From an uncultured bacterium (GTDB lineage: Bacteria > Verrucomicrobiota > Kiritimatiellia > RFP12 > UBA1067), in assembly GCA_902769585.1 (NCBI GenBank), contig CACXPT010000008.1, positions 1-35,685 of the forward strand: a DNA stretch of 35,685 nt, in the 5' to 3' direction. Every line of letters begins with the position of its first letter. The stretch's first letter is position 1. The position numbers and the translations under genes are program-made. Shown here piece by piece: positions 1 to 6,905 of the stretch. The notes beneath the pieces were generated by a model. It was not told where the DNA came from. It worked only from the letters and a program-made list of their open reading frames with translations, and did not search any database.

Positions 1-98
1 GCTCCGCAACAAAACCCAATAAAATCAAGGGGGTCGCAATTGTCGGTATTGTCCTGTTTTGAAAACTACGACAGTCCTGTTTTGAAAACTACACGACA
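1..98. mobile_element. Probable end of an IS21-like insertion sequence
   Basis: Two direct copies of a 19-base motif (gtcctgttttgaaaactac) lie at 51-69 and 74-92, a spacing of 23 bases. Each contains the short inverted repeat GTTTT/AAAAC. Read on the minus strand, each copy is preceded by TGTCGT, and the outermost begins TGTCGTG at base 98, i.e. the element would end in 5'-TG. Repeated copies of a roughly 20-base motif at the termini, starting with TG, are typical of IS21-family elements. The boundary falls six bases beyond the queE stop codon. No transposase gene is visible because the body would lie left of the window, so the family assignment is from recollection of terminal architecture only. 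Confidence 0.4.
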
Positions 99-104
99 CC
101 GCCG

Positions 105-731
105 TCAGCGGATGCCGAGGACCTTGTGCATCTGGATCGACAGTGACCACGGAGGCGTGATGCCAGGCGTGAGCTTGTTCAGCTTCACCAGCAGGTTGAG
201 CGCGCGGCGGTAGTGTATCTTGCCGTCCTGTTCCAGCGGCGAGATGTAGTAGTCCGTCGCCGTGATGCGCTCGCGCATGTTGCGGCAGAAGGCGGAGATC
301 TCGTCCGTCACCGCCACTATGCGCACCTCGTTAGCCTGGTGGAGCATGCGCTCGTCAGAGTAGCGAGCGGAGTATTCGCTCTTCGGAGATACCGAGATGT
401 AGTCGAACAACTCGGGATGGTGCGGCCTGTTGACGCCGTTCGTCTCCAGGGCCACCCAGTATCCAGAACCCTTCAGCGCTCGCACGAGGTCGGTCAGGCC
501 ATGCTGGATAGTCGGCTCTCCGCCCGTGATAACGACAGAGCGGTTGTTTCGCTTCTCGACTTCCTTCATCACTTCCGTGACGGTCAGCGCAAGGCGTTCG
601 GACTTGTGCGCGTCACACCATTTGCAGTTCAGGTTGCAGGTGGCGAAACGCACGAACGTGGCGGGGCGGCCAGAATTTCGGCCTTCGCCCTGCAACGACG
701 AAAATATGGAACGCAGGTGGTATACGCTCAT
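105..731 (-). CDS. queE: 7-carboxy-7-deazaguanine synthase (radical SAM), QueE
   Basis: QueE converts 6-carboxy-5,6,7,8-tetrahydropterin to 7-carboxy-7-deazaguanine in the cytosolic queuosine/preQ0 pathway, using SAM and a 4Fe-4S cluster. The 208-residue product has the QueE N-terminus (IFSSLQGEG), the cluster motif C-x3-C-x2-C (CNLNCKWC), the GGEPT SAM-binding motif and the later SVSPKSE segment. An in-frame ATG lies 18 bases upstream, but the start at 731 overlaps the queD stop in an ATGA arrangement, indicating translational coupling, and it gives the family's usual N-terminus. It is the last gene of the GH5-queC-queD-queE row. A probable IS end begins directly after its stop codon. Confidence 0.93.
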   Translation of the reverse strand: MSVYHLRSIFSSLQGEGRNSGRPATFVRFATCNLNCKWCDAHKSERLALTVTEVMKEVEKRNNRSVVITGGEPTIQHGLTDLVRALKGSGYWVALETNGVNRPHHPELFDYISVSPKSEYSARYSDERMLHQANEVRIVAVTDEISAFCRNMRERITATDYYISPLEQDGKIHYRRALNLLVKLNKLTPGITPPWSLSIQMHKVLGIR

Positions 732-1141
732 TTCTTGTACTCCGCACATGAATCAGGTGTTTCCCAGACGCGCACGGCGCTGAGGCCGGGCACGCTGGTG
801 GAAAGCTGCTCGTAGAAGTGCCGCGCGAGGTTCTCGGCCGTCGACCGGAACGGAAGCGCCACGGCGCGCATGCCGTGCTTCGTGACGACGGCCGCTATCT
901 CGCTCTCCCCCTCCGAAGTGCTGTCGTATATGAACGCGTGGTCGAAGCGCGCGATGATCGTCTCCTCGCATATATGCTTCAGGTCCTTGAAGTCGATCAC
1001 CATGTCCGCAGTGGATTCCGGCGGCTGAGTGACCGACACCTCCACGCGGTACGTGTGTCCGTGGAGGTTCTTGCAGAGCCCCTGATGGTTCGTCAGGACG
1101 TGCGCCGCGTCAAACTTTATGCTTTTCGTGACGGTGAGCAT
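728..1141 (-). CDS. queD: 6-carboxy-5,6,7,8-tetrahydropterin synthase, QueD
   Basis: QueD makes 6-carboxytetrahydropterin from 7,8-dihydroneopterin triphosphate, the step before QueE. The 137-residue protein has the PTPS-fold zinc ligands His14, His27 and His29 (NLHGHTY) and the catalytic Cys23 just before the HGH motif. Length is normal for the family. The start codon lies within the last 32 bases of queC and the stop overlaps the queE start by four bases, so queC, queD and queE are a tightly packed operon. No GTP cyclohydrolase (folE) is present in the window; that upstream substrate must come from elsewhere. Confidence 0.93.
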   Translation of the reverse strand: MLTVTKSIKFDAAHVLTNHQGLCKNLHGHTYRVEVSVTQPPESTADMVIDFKDLKHICEETIIARFDHAFIYDSTSEGESEIAAVVTKHGMRAVALPFRSTAENLARHFYEQLSTSVPGLSAVRVWETPDSCAEYKK

Positions 1142-1793
1142 TGTACTCCTTGAGTCCGTTGTTGCGCAGCCGGCAGGCCGGGCACTTGCCGCAGCCCGCG
1201 CCCGGGATGCCGTTGTAGCAGGTGAGCGTGCGGTCGCGCACGAGTTCGAATATGCCTAGCCGGTCCGCGAGCGCCCACTCCTCGGCCTTTGTCATGCGGA
1301 TGAAAGGCGTGACTATCCGCACGGGCCACTCTAGAGCAAGTCGCAGCATGCGCTGCTGTGCGCGGATGAACGCGGCGCGGCAGTCCGGATAGCCGGAGTA
1401 GTCGGCCTCCGACACCCCAGTGTATATCTCCTTGGCCCCGAGCGACTTCGCCCAAACCGCCGCCGCCAGCAGGAAGAAGGCGTTGCGTCCTTCGACCACC
1501 GTGGTAGGGCAGGCGCTCCCCTTCCGACGCTCTATCTTCTGCGCGGGATCCATGAGCGCGTTGGTGGTGAGCTGGCGGTAGAAGCCGAGAGACACCACCT
1601 TGTGGCTCGCGATGCCGAAGTGGCGCGAGAGTCCGCGCGCGAACTTAGTCTCAAGCGCGTGGCGTTGGCCGTAGCGGAACGTTATCGCCACCACGTGGCC
1701 TGCGCCGTGCTTCCGCACCGCGAGCGCGAGGCACGTAGCGGAATCCTGTCCTCCGCTCAGCACCACCACAGCCTTGATGTCCGCTCCATCCAT
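1110..1793 (-). CDS. queC: 7-cyano-7-deazaguanine synthase, QueC
   Basis: QueC converts 7-carboxy-7-deazaguanine to preQ0 using ATP and ammonia. The 227-residue product starts MDGADIKAVV and has the N-type ATP pyrophosphatase PP-loop SGGQDS near residue 14. The C-terminal zinc cluster is C-x8-C-x2-C-x2-C (CYNGIPGAGCGKCPAC). The reading frame is open further upstream into the GH5 gene, but the ATG at 1793 fits the family's length and has GGAGG ten bases before it. It begins 22 bases after the GH5 stop and may be transcribed with it, although the two functions are unrelated. The 3' end overlaps queD by 32 bases. Confidence 0.93.
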   Translation of the reverse strand: MDGADIKAVVVLSGGQDSATCLALAVRKHGAGHVVAITFRYGQRHALETKFARGLSRHFGIASHKVVSLGFYRQLTTNALMDPAQKIERRKGSACPTTVVEGRNAFFLLAAAVWAKSLGAKEIYTGVSEADYSGYPDCRAAFIRAQQRMLRLALEWPVRIVTPFIRMTKAEEWALADRLGIFELVRDRTLTCYNGIPGAGCGKCPACRLRNNGLKEYNAHRHEKHKV

Positions 1794-1815
1794 TTCGAAA
1801 CGTCCTCCCGTGATT

Positions 1816-3309
1816 TCAGCGCGCGAAGCCCTCGAGAAGCGCCCTGCGGCGCGGGTTGTCGGCAGACGGCTTGTACTTGCCGCGCTTACCGTCCACCTCG
1901 TGTTCCACGCTCCAACCCTGCCATTCGCGGAATGCGTGGTAGGTCCAGTCCCAGCCGTATTCCTCGAACAGCGATATGCAGTCCGCGATGTACTGGCCCG
2001 CCCCCTCTGCCCATGTGATCGCGCTGAACTCGCCAACGTAGATCTTCGCGTTGTGGCGTTTCTCGAACGCGCGCACGGGCGCGAGCCGCTTGCGGATGAA
2101 GTCGCGGTTCCAGCCCTTCTCCGCGTTCGGATAAGCGAACTTCGGATAGTTGTCGTCGGCGCGGTGGACACCCTGGTGCGTGTACTCGCCAGGCTGGTAC
2201 ATGTGCACCTGGTAGATCACGTTGTCCATCGCGAGCGGAGAGAGATAGCTGAACGTGTCTGCGGAGTCCCAGCCGTTCGATTCGATTATTATCGTCGTCT
2301 CCGGATCGATCGCGCGCACGGCCTCCGCGGCGCGCTTCTGTAGCGTCCAGTAGTCGCAGACCGCGCGTCGCGTCTGCGCCGGTTCGTTGATGAGGTCGAA
2401 GCCGTAGATCTCGGGCCTGCACCTGAAGCGCGTTGCGATCCGCCGCCAGCACGCGACGAAGTGGTCTGCGTACTTCGCATCGTGGTACATCGTCCAGTCC
2501 TTGTCGGGATCGCGCCCGCCGGGCGGGCAGTGCAGGTCCACGACGATCTTGATTCCGTACTTTGCAGCCCACGGGAGCACGTCGCGCTCTAGGTGGTCGA
2601 GCTTTCCGTCCAGCCAGCGGTCGTACTCGGCGATATCGCGGTCCTTGCCGATGGCGGCGAAGTTGCGCGTCATCTGGTAGCGCGCGAGCGTCGCCCCCCA
2701 TTCGCGGAGCGTGCGGAAGTCGTCCTCCTTGCACGGGCCTCCCGGCAGCATCACGCCGCGCAGCACGGGACGGTTGCGCACGCGGTCCGGATAAGAGACG
2801 CGATAGCTCTGGTTCGTGATCGGATAGAGATCCGCCTCCTGGTCGATCCGCAGCGTCGAAAGGTCGAACACGACCTTGCCGCTGGAATCCTGCAGGCCAA
2901 GCGACAGCTCTGCGCGGCCCGCCTTCCTTCCGTGACGCGAGTCGGAGACAGTTATCGTCTGCGTCGGGAAGCTGCCGAGGCGTGATCTCGTGTTCGGCCA
3001 GTAATCGATTCCAGACTCTGAATCTTTGTAATGGAACATGAACTTGAGTCCGTTCCAGGAGTCGCGTGGCTTGCTGATGTTCTCGCCTCTCGCCACGATC
3101 TCGGCCTTGATGCACTTGCCGTCGAACTTGGACAGGTCCACGTACGCCACGCCGCGACCGCCCTCGCGGGCCTTCTCTGGCGGCACGTCGACAACCAGGA
3201 AATTGCCCTCGATCCGCGCAAAGCGCGAAAGCGACCAGGACAGGTTCGTGACAGGCACGGCCTGCGCGGCGAGTCCCGCCGCAAGGCATATGAACGACAG
3301 CATCTTCAT
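1816..3309 (-). CDS. Secreted glycoside hydrolase family 5 (cellulase-like) protein
   Basis: A 497-residue exported hydrolase. The N-terminus (MKMLSFICLAAGLAAQAVPV) is a signal peptide. Residues about 20-180 form a beta-rich region of unknown role, possibly carbohydrate-binding. Residues about 190-490 are a GH5-type TIM barrel: VDLHCPPGG, the acid/base glutamate E309 in FDLINEP, a histidine/tyrosine strand (IYQVHMYQPG), and the nucleophile E427 in VGEFSAI. GH5 enzymes cleave beta-linked glucans or mannans with retention; the exact substrate cannot be read here. The start at 3309 is chosen over one 36 bases upstream because it begins the signal peptide and sits just after a -10 element. The divergent AraC/XylR-like gene is its likely regulator. 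Confidence 0.85.
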   Translation of the reverse strand: MKMLSFICLAAGLAAQAVPVTNLSWSLSRFARIEGNFLVVDVPPEKAREGGRGVAYVDLSKFDGKCIKAEIVARGENISKPRDSWNGLKFMFHYKDSESGIDYWPNTRSRLGSFPTQTITVSDSRHGRKAGRAELSLGLQDSSGKVVFDLSTLRIDQEADLYPITNQSYRVSYPDRVRNRPVLRGVMLPGGPCKEDDFRTLREWGATLARYQMTRNFAAIGKDRDIAEYDRWLDGKLDHLERDVLPWAAKYGIKIVVDLHCPPGGRDPDKDWTMYHDAKYADHFVACWRRIATRFRCRPEIYGFDLINEPAQTRRAVCDYWTLQKRAAEAVRAIDPETTIIIESNGWDSADTFSYLSPLAMDNVIYQVHMYQPGEYTHQGVHRADDNYPKFAYPNAEKGWNRDFIRKRLAPVRAFEKRHNAKIYVGEFSAITWAEGAGQYIADCISLFEEYGWDWTYHAFREWQGWSVEHEVDGKRGKYKPSADNPRRRALLEGFAR

Positions 3310-3325
3310 GGCGCCCACAATTATA
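3309..3325 (-). promoter_or_regulatory. Extended -10 promoter of the GH5 gene, near-leaderless
   Basis: On the minus strand TGATATAAT (TGn plus the perfect hexamer at 3325-3320) lies only ten bases before the ATG at 3309. Transcription starting about seven bases after the hexamer would leave a leader of three or four bases. A weak -35 candidate (TTACAT) lies 18 bases upstream. There is no ribosome-binding site, consistent with a leaderless or nearly leaderless message. Confidence 0.5.
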
Positions 3326-3372
3326 TCACATTGCCGCCCGATCATGTAACGCGATCTGACACGCCGTCATTA

Positions 3373-3388
3373 TGGTACACTATGCGCA
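3373..3388 (+). promoter_or_regulatory. Extended -10 promoter of the AraC/XylR-like gene, leaderless
   Basis: TGGTACACT (TGn at 3373-3375, hexamer at 3376-3381) is followed by ATG codons at 3382 and 3388. A transcription start seven bases after the hexamer coincides with the ATG at 3388. There is no purine-rich ribosome-binding site upstream. The hexamer is about 50 bases from the divergent GH5 -10 element, so one bound regulator could affect both promoters. Confidence 0.45.
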
Positions 3389-4542
3389 TGTCATCGATTC
3401 CGAAGATACTCGTGACGCTCCCGACTGCGAACTTCACGCAGCGGCGCATACTTGAGGGCGTGCTCGCATACGCCCGCGACCACGGCCCGTGGATGTTCCA
3501 CCTGAACACCGGCGACATAGCCGGGCAGGGGCTCCGCCGGATTGCGGACTGGAAATGCTCCGGTGTAATCGCGCTCTCGGCGCACCCAGAGCTGATCTCT
3601 CGCCTGGCCGCGCTCAAGCGGCCAGCTGTCTTCATCAATCCTCCGCAGAGCAAGCGCCGACCTCCCAAGGGTTGCGTGTTCGTCCGCCGCGACCACCACA
3701 ACCTCGGCCGGCTCGCCGCCGAATATTTCCTAGCGCGCGGGTATCGCTCTTTTGCGTTCGTGGGCGCCGTGCGCGCGGCAGACTGGTCAGACGGTAGGCG
3801 CGAAGGCTTCACGGCGCGTCTCGCGAAGGAAGGTCTCCCCTGCGCAGTATATCCCGACCCGTCGCCTGAGGAGGTGGCCGACTTCGCCATCGAGGCTCCT
3901 CGACTCGGCGCCTGGCTTGCCGCCCTTCCCAACTCCACGGCCCTCTACACCGTAAAGGACATGCGCGGACAGCAGATTCTCGCCGCGTGCATGGACGCCG
4001 GCATACGCGTGCCGGAGGGCGTGTCCGTCCTCTCCACGGACGACGACGCCGTTCTCTGCGAAACTACGACACCTCCCCTATCCTCGATCGCCCTCGACGG
4101 CGAGAACACGGGCCGCCTCTGTGCGCACATCCTTGACAACCTCCTTCACGGGCGTTCCGTGGAGCCGCTCGTGGACATCGCCTACCCGCGTATCGTGACG
4201 CGAAGATCAACAGACGCATTCGCGATAGAGGATCCCATCCTCGCACGCGCCGTCGCCTACGTGCGTGCACACATCGGCGAATCCGTGCAGATATCCGCCA
4301 TGGCCGATGCGCTCGGCATATCGGTCCGAACCATCGAGATGAAGGCCTTGCGGCATTTGGGGCACACATTCCGCGATGAGATCCGGCGCATACGTCTCTC
4401 AGAGGGCATAAGCCTGCTCTCCAACACGGCGCTTCCAGTCGCGACGATTGCCGAGCGCTGCGGCTTCTGCAACGCGAGCCACTTCTCGCGCGCGGTCAAG
4501 GCGGCATTCGGCTACACGCCTGGCACCTTCCGCGCCCGCTAG
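3388..4542 (+). CDS. AraC-family regulator with LacI-type sugar-sensing domain (XylR-like)
   Basis: A 384-residue DNA-binding regulator built like E. coli XylR. Residues about 4-270 are a periplasmic-binding/LacI-type ligand domain (RRILEGVLAYARDHG, IADWKCSGVIA, FAFVGAV, VSVLSTDDD, PLSSIALDGENTGR). Residues about 285-384 are an AraC-type double helix-turn-helix (ISAMADALGISVRTIEMKAL, then TIAERCGFCNASHFSRAVKAAFGYTPGTFR). Such proteins usually activate nearby sugar-use genes when a monosaccharide binds. It is divergent from the GH5 gene, which makes that gene a plausible target. The frame is open upstream to 3031, inside the GH5 gene on the other strand; homology and promoter position favour 3388, with 3382 possible. 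The 3' end nearly touches recR. Confidence 0.85.
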   Translation: MSSIPKILVTLPTANFTQRRILEGVLAYARDHGPWMFHLNTGDIAGQGLRRIADWKCSGVIALSAHPELISRLAALKRPAVFINPPQSKRRPPKGCVFVRRDHHNLGRLAAEYFLARGYRSFAFVGAVRAADWSDGRREGFTARLAKEGLPCAVYPDPSPEEVADFAIEAPRLGAWLAALPNSTALYTVKDMRGQQILAACMDAGIRVPEGVSVLSTDDDAVLCETTTPPLSSIALDGENTGRLCAHILDNLLHGRSVEPLVDIAYPRIVTRRSTDAFAIEDPILARAVAYVRAHIGESVQISAMADALGISVRTIEMKALRHLGHTFRDEIRRIRLSEGISLLSNTALPVATIAERCGFCNASHFSRAVKAAFGYTPGTFRAR

Positions 4543-4554
4543 GGTCACGTGACC
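4543..4554. repeat. Perfect 12-base palindrome between convergent genes
   Basis: GGTCACGTGACC is perfectly self-complementary. It lies exactly between the stop codon of the AraC-type gene (ends 4542) and includes the stop codon of recR (4545-4547 on the other strand). There is no T-tract on either side, so it is not a canonical intrinsic terminator. It may be chance, a protein-binding site, or a compact transcription-end signal. Confidence 0.4.
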
Positions 4555-5159
4555 GAACAGCGGTGCACGATCGCGCGGCGTAGCGTGAGAGGGTCGGAAT
4601 ATGAAACGCCAGAATCGGCAGGCAGGCCAAAGGCGAGACGCGTGAGGCGCACCGGCGCATCTGCAGACGGCCATTCGCGCAGGACTTCAGCAAGGTATCC
4701 GGCAGTGGCATCCCCTTCCATGTCGGTGGAGAGCGCCAGCAGTATCTCGGTGAAGCCTTCGCGCGCGACGCGGTCCTTGAGCTCCGCGATTCGCAGGCGT
4801 TCCGGACCAAGATGGCGAACGGGCGAAAGCTTGCCGCCCAGCACGTGGTAGCGGCCTCGAAACGCGCCAGAGGATTCGATTGTCAGCAGGTCCGCAGGCT
4901 CCTCCACCACGCAGACGGCCGTGCCGTCACGCGTGGCGTCAGAGCAGAAAGCGCACGGATTCTTGGAACGAACCGTGAACGCGCCACACCGCGAGCAGCA
5001 CGTAACCTCCGCACGCGCCTCGCGCAACGCGAGGACAAGCGGATCGAGGAGGCGTTCAGGTTCGCGCAAGAGCGCAAGCGCCGCCCTTCCTGCGCTGCGG
5101 CGACCGAGTCCTGGCAGGCGAGAAAGCGTGCCGACTAGCGTGTCAAGTGGCGCGAGCAC
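4545..5159 (-). CDS. recR: Recombination mediator protein RecR
   Basis: RecR acts with RecO (and RecF) to load RecA on gapped DNA. The 204-residue protein has the N-terminal helix-hairpin-helix (LSRLPGLGRRSAGRAAL), a four-cysteine zinc finger (CCSRCGAFTVRSKNPCAFC, residues about 54-72), and a Toprim domain (VVEEPADLLTIE to LALSTDMEGDATAGYL). Length matches the family. Translation starts at GTG, six bases after the ybaB-family stop, with AAAAGG very close upstream. The ybaB-recR pairing is conserved in many bacteria, though here dnaX is absent and purC plus a Fis-type gene precede it. Confidence 0.93.
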   Translation of the reverse strand: MLAPLDTLVGTLSRLPGLGRRSAGRAALALLREPERLLDPLVLALREARAEVTCCSRCGAFTVRSKNPCAFCSDATRDGTAVCVVEEPADLLTIESSGAFRGRYHVLGGKLSPVRHLGPERLRIAELKDRVAREGFTEILLALSTDMEGDATAGYLAEVLREWPSADAPVRLTRLAFGLPADSGVSYSDPLTLRRAIVHRCSVT

Positions 5160-5165
5160 GGCCTT

Positions 5166-5483
5166 TTACTTGCCGAACAGGCCGCTCATGCCGCCGTCCT
5201 GCATCAGTTTCGCCATCTGTTCCTGCGTTGTCTTCTTGACGCTCTTGAGGGCGCCGTTGACGACATTGAATAGCATCGTCTCGAAACGCTCGGTCTTGCC
5301 GGACGCGACTTCACTCCAAGTCTCCGGTGCGATCTTGATCGATGAGATCGTGAAGTCGCCGCGAGCCGTCACAGTGATGCCGCCGTTCGAGTATTCGCAC
5401 TGGATCTTCTCGATCTCGGCCTGAAGCCGCTTCGCCTGGCTACGCATCTGCATCGCCTGCTTTACCTGGTCAAAGATTCCCAT
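5166..5483 (-). CDS. YbaB/EbfC family nucleoid-associated protein
   Basis: A 105-residue DNA-binding protein of the YbaB/EbfC family, small dimers that bind the nucleoid and are usually encoded next to recR. Seen are the coiled N-terminal helix (MGIFDQVKQAMQMRSQAKRL), the central strand motif (GGITVTARGDFTISSIKI) and the C-terminal helix with KTTQEQMAKLMQ. The ATG lies inside the last 14 bases of the upstream Fis-type gene, with AAAGGAG about nine bases before it. recR follows after six bases. Confidence 0.9.
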   Translation of the reverse strand: MGIFDQVKQAMQMRSQAKRLQAEIEKIQCEYSNGGITVTARGDFTISSIKIAPETWSEVASGKTERFETMLFNVVNGALKSVKKTTQEQMAKLMQDGGMSGLFGK

Positions 5484-5859
5484 TTCTGTTTGCTCCTTTG
5501 TGTGTTGTTGATTTTTTTAAACCGTATTTCCTGGCCTTGTAGGCGACGATGCGAGGAGTTGATCCGAGCGCCCTCGCCGTCGCCGCAACGCTGCCTCCGT
5601 TCGCCGCAAGCGCCTGCGAGAGCAGGTCCGCCTCGAACGCCGCAGTGGCCACCTTCAAACTCTCGCCGCGCCATACGTACCTGGGACGCGCCTGGCGCTT
5701 GAGCCAGCGGCGCACGCGAAGCGGCAGGTCGTCGCACTCAACCTCCGCCCCGAACGACACCAGCTCGGCCTCCGCACGAGCTTTCGCCTTCTCGGCCGCC
5801 GAAGTCCACGGATACGCGTCCAGCGCTTCGCTCGCCTCCCTAGACCAGCTTCTTTCCAC
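5470..5859 (-). CDS. Small Fis-type helix-turn-helix protein (orphan NtrC C-terminus)
   Basis: A 129-residue protein whose last third is a Fis-type HTH (LLSQALAANGGSVAATARAL followed by GSTPRIVAYKARKYGL), as found at the end of sigma-54 activators. The preceding part looks like a decayed end of the AAA+ domain: LDAYPW without the usual PGNVREL, and later VECDDLPLRV in the place of the family's EDLP. The AAA+ core is absent, so it cannot contact sigma-54 as an ATPase and may act as a small nucleoid or DNA-binding protein. A GTG start at 5859 preceded by GAGGAG is preferred; it overlaps purC by 20 bases. An ATG at 5907 would also be in frame. Confidence 0.7.
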   Translation of the reverse strand: MERSWSREASEALDAYPWTSAAEKAKARAEAELVSFGAEVECDDLPLRVRRWLKRQARPRYVWRGESLKVATAAFEADLLSQALAANGGSVAATARALGSTPRIVAYKARKYGLKKSTTHKGANRNGNL

Positions 5860-6742
5860 TAAGCTCCTCGTATGCCTTGACGTATATCTCGTGTGTCTTG
5901 CGGACAACCTCGTCCGGCAGCTCAGGGGCGGGTGGCTGGCGATTGAAGCCGATTTCGTCCAGCCAGTCGCGCACGAACTGCTTGTCGAGCGACGGCGGGT
6001 TCTTGCCTACCGCGTAGGACTTCTGCGGCCAGAAGCGCGACGAGTCTGGCGTGAGCACCTCGTCCGCCAGGATCAGCGAACCATCCGCGGCGCGGCCGAA
6101 CTCGAATTTCGTGTCCGCGATGATGATGCCGTGACCGGCGGCGTAATCCGCCGCCTTCGTGTAGCAGGATATTGACGCGTCCTTGAGGGCGTTTGCCAAC
6201 TCTGCGCCGGTCTCGCGCGCCATCTCCTCCACGGTGATCGCCTCGTCGTGGTCGCCGATCGCCGCCTTTGTGGTCGGCGTGAAGAGGACCTCGTCGAGCT
6301 TGGAGGCGTTCTGGTAGCCCATGCGAAGCGGCTGGCCGTTAACGGTCTGCGACCGCTGGTACTCTTTCCAGCCAGAACCCGTGAGGTAGCCGCGCACGAT
6401 GCACTCGAACGGGACCATGTCCACCTTCTTCACCAGCATCGAGCGTCCGCGCAGGTCGTCTGCGACGGACTTGAGGAAAGCTGGATACTCGGCCACGTCA
6501 GCTGTCACGAGATGGTTCGGCACGCCCAGGAACTCCATCCAGAACAGGGATAGCTGGTTGAGGACCTTACCCTTGTCCGGAATGCCGCCGGGGAGGATCA
6601 CATCGAACGCGCTGATGCGGTCCGTTACCACCATAAGCAGCTTGTCGCCGAGGTCGAAGACATCGCGCACCTTGCCGCTCGAGGGAGGCGGCAGCCCAGG
6701 AATGCTCGTCTCGAGCAACGCATGGTTTTTGTCGTATTTCAT
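5840..6742 (-). CDS. purC: Phosphoribosylaminoimidazole-succinocarboxamide synthase, PurC
   Basis: PurC joins CAIR and aspartate with ATP to make SAICAR in purine synthesis. The 300-residue product has the family's nucleotide-binding start (SGKVRDVFDLGDKLLMVVTDRISAFD), the strand with ECIVRGYLTGSGWKEY, and the later IIIADTKFEFG and LADEVLTPDSSRFW motifs. The length is that of the longer PurC type (about 300 residues, as in yeast and many bacteria) rather than the 237-residue enterobacterial form. It heads an overlapping minus-strand operon with the Fis-type gene, the ybaB-family gene and recR. AAAGGA lies about ten bases before the ATG. Confidence 0.94.
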   Translation of the reverse strand: MKYDKNHALLETSIPGLPPPSSGKVRDVFDLGDKLLMVVTDRISAFDVILPGGIPDKGKVLNQLSLFWMEFLGVPNHLVTADVAEYPAFLKSVADDLRGRSMLVKKVDMVPFECIVRGYLTGSGWKEYQRSQTVNGQPLRMGYQNASKLDEVLFTPTTKAAIGDHDEAITVEEMARETGAELANALKDASISCYTKAADYAAGHGIIIADTKFEFGRAADGSLILADEVLTPDSSRFWPQKSYAVGKNPPSLDKQFVRDWLDEIGFNRQPPAPELPDEVVRKTHEIYVKAYEELSGKKLV

Positions 6743-6769
6743 TCTTATGCTGTCCTTTCAGCGAACCTA

Positions 6770-6778
6770 ATTATACCA
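6770..6778 (-). promoter_or_regulatory. Extended -10 promoter of the purC operon
   Basis: TGGTATAAT on the minus strand (hexamer at 6775-6770) lies 27 bases before the purC ATG. The perfect hexamer with its TGn extension would not need a strong -35, and none is evident. The expected leader of about 20 bases contains the AAAGGA ribosome-binding site. Confidence 0.5.
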
Positions 6779-6842
6779 TATTTCTGGCGGAGGGACTTCC
6801 AACCTTCGCGCGAATATCGCTGCAAGCGCATCAAGTGCCTCG

Positions 6843-6871
6843 TTGCCAACGGAACGGCGCTATGCTAGAAT
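6843..6871 (+). promoter_or_regulatory. Sigma-70 promoter of the DapA-like gene
   Basis: TTGCCA (6843-6848), a 17-base spacer, and TAGAAT (6866-6871) preceded by TGC, giving an extended -10. The message would start near 6878, leaving about 28 bases of leader that carry AGAAGGA before the ATG at 6906. Confidence 0.6.
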
Positions 6872-6905
6872 GGTTCAGTCGTTTCACCGCAAAAGAAGGA
6901 TAAGC

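Noticed and set aside
51..92. Start of a CRISPR array
   Set aside because: Only two copies with a four-base gap between them; spacers would be about 30 bases. An insertion-sequence end explains it better.
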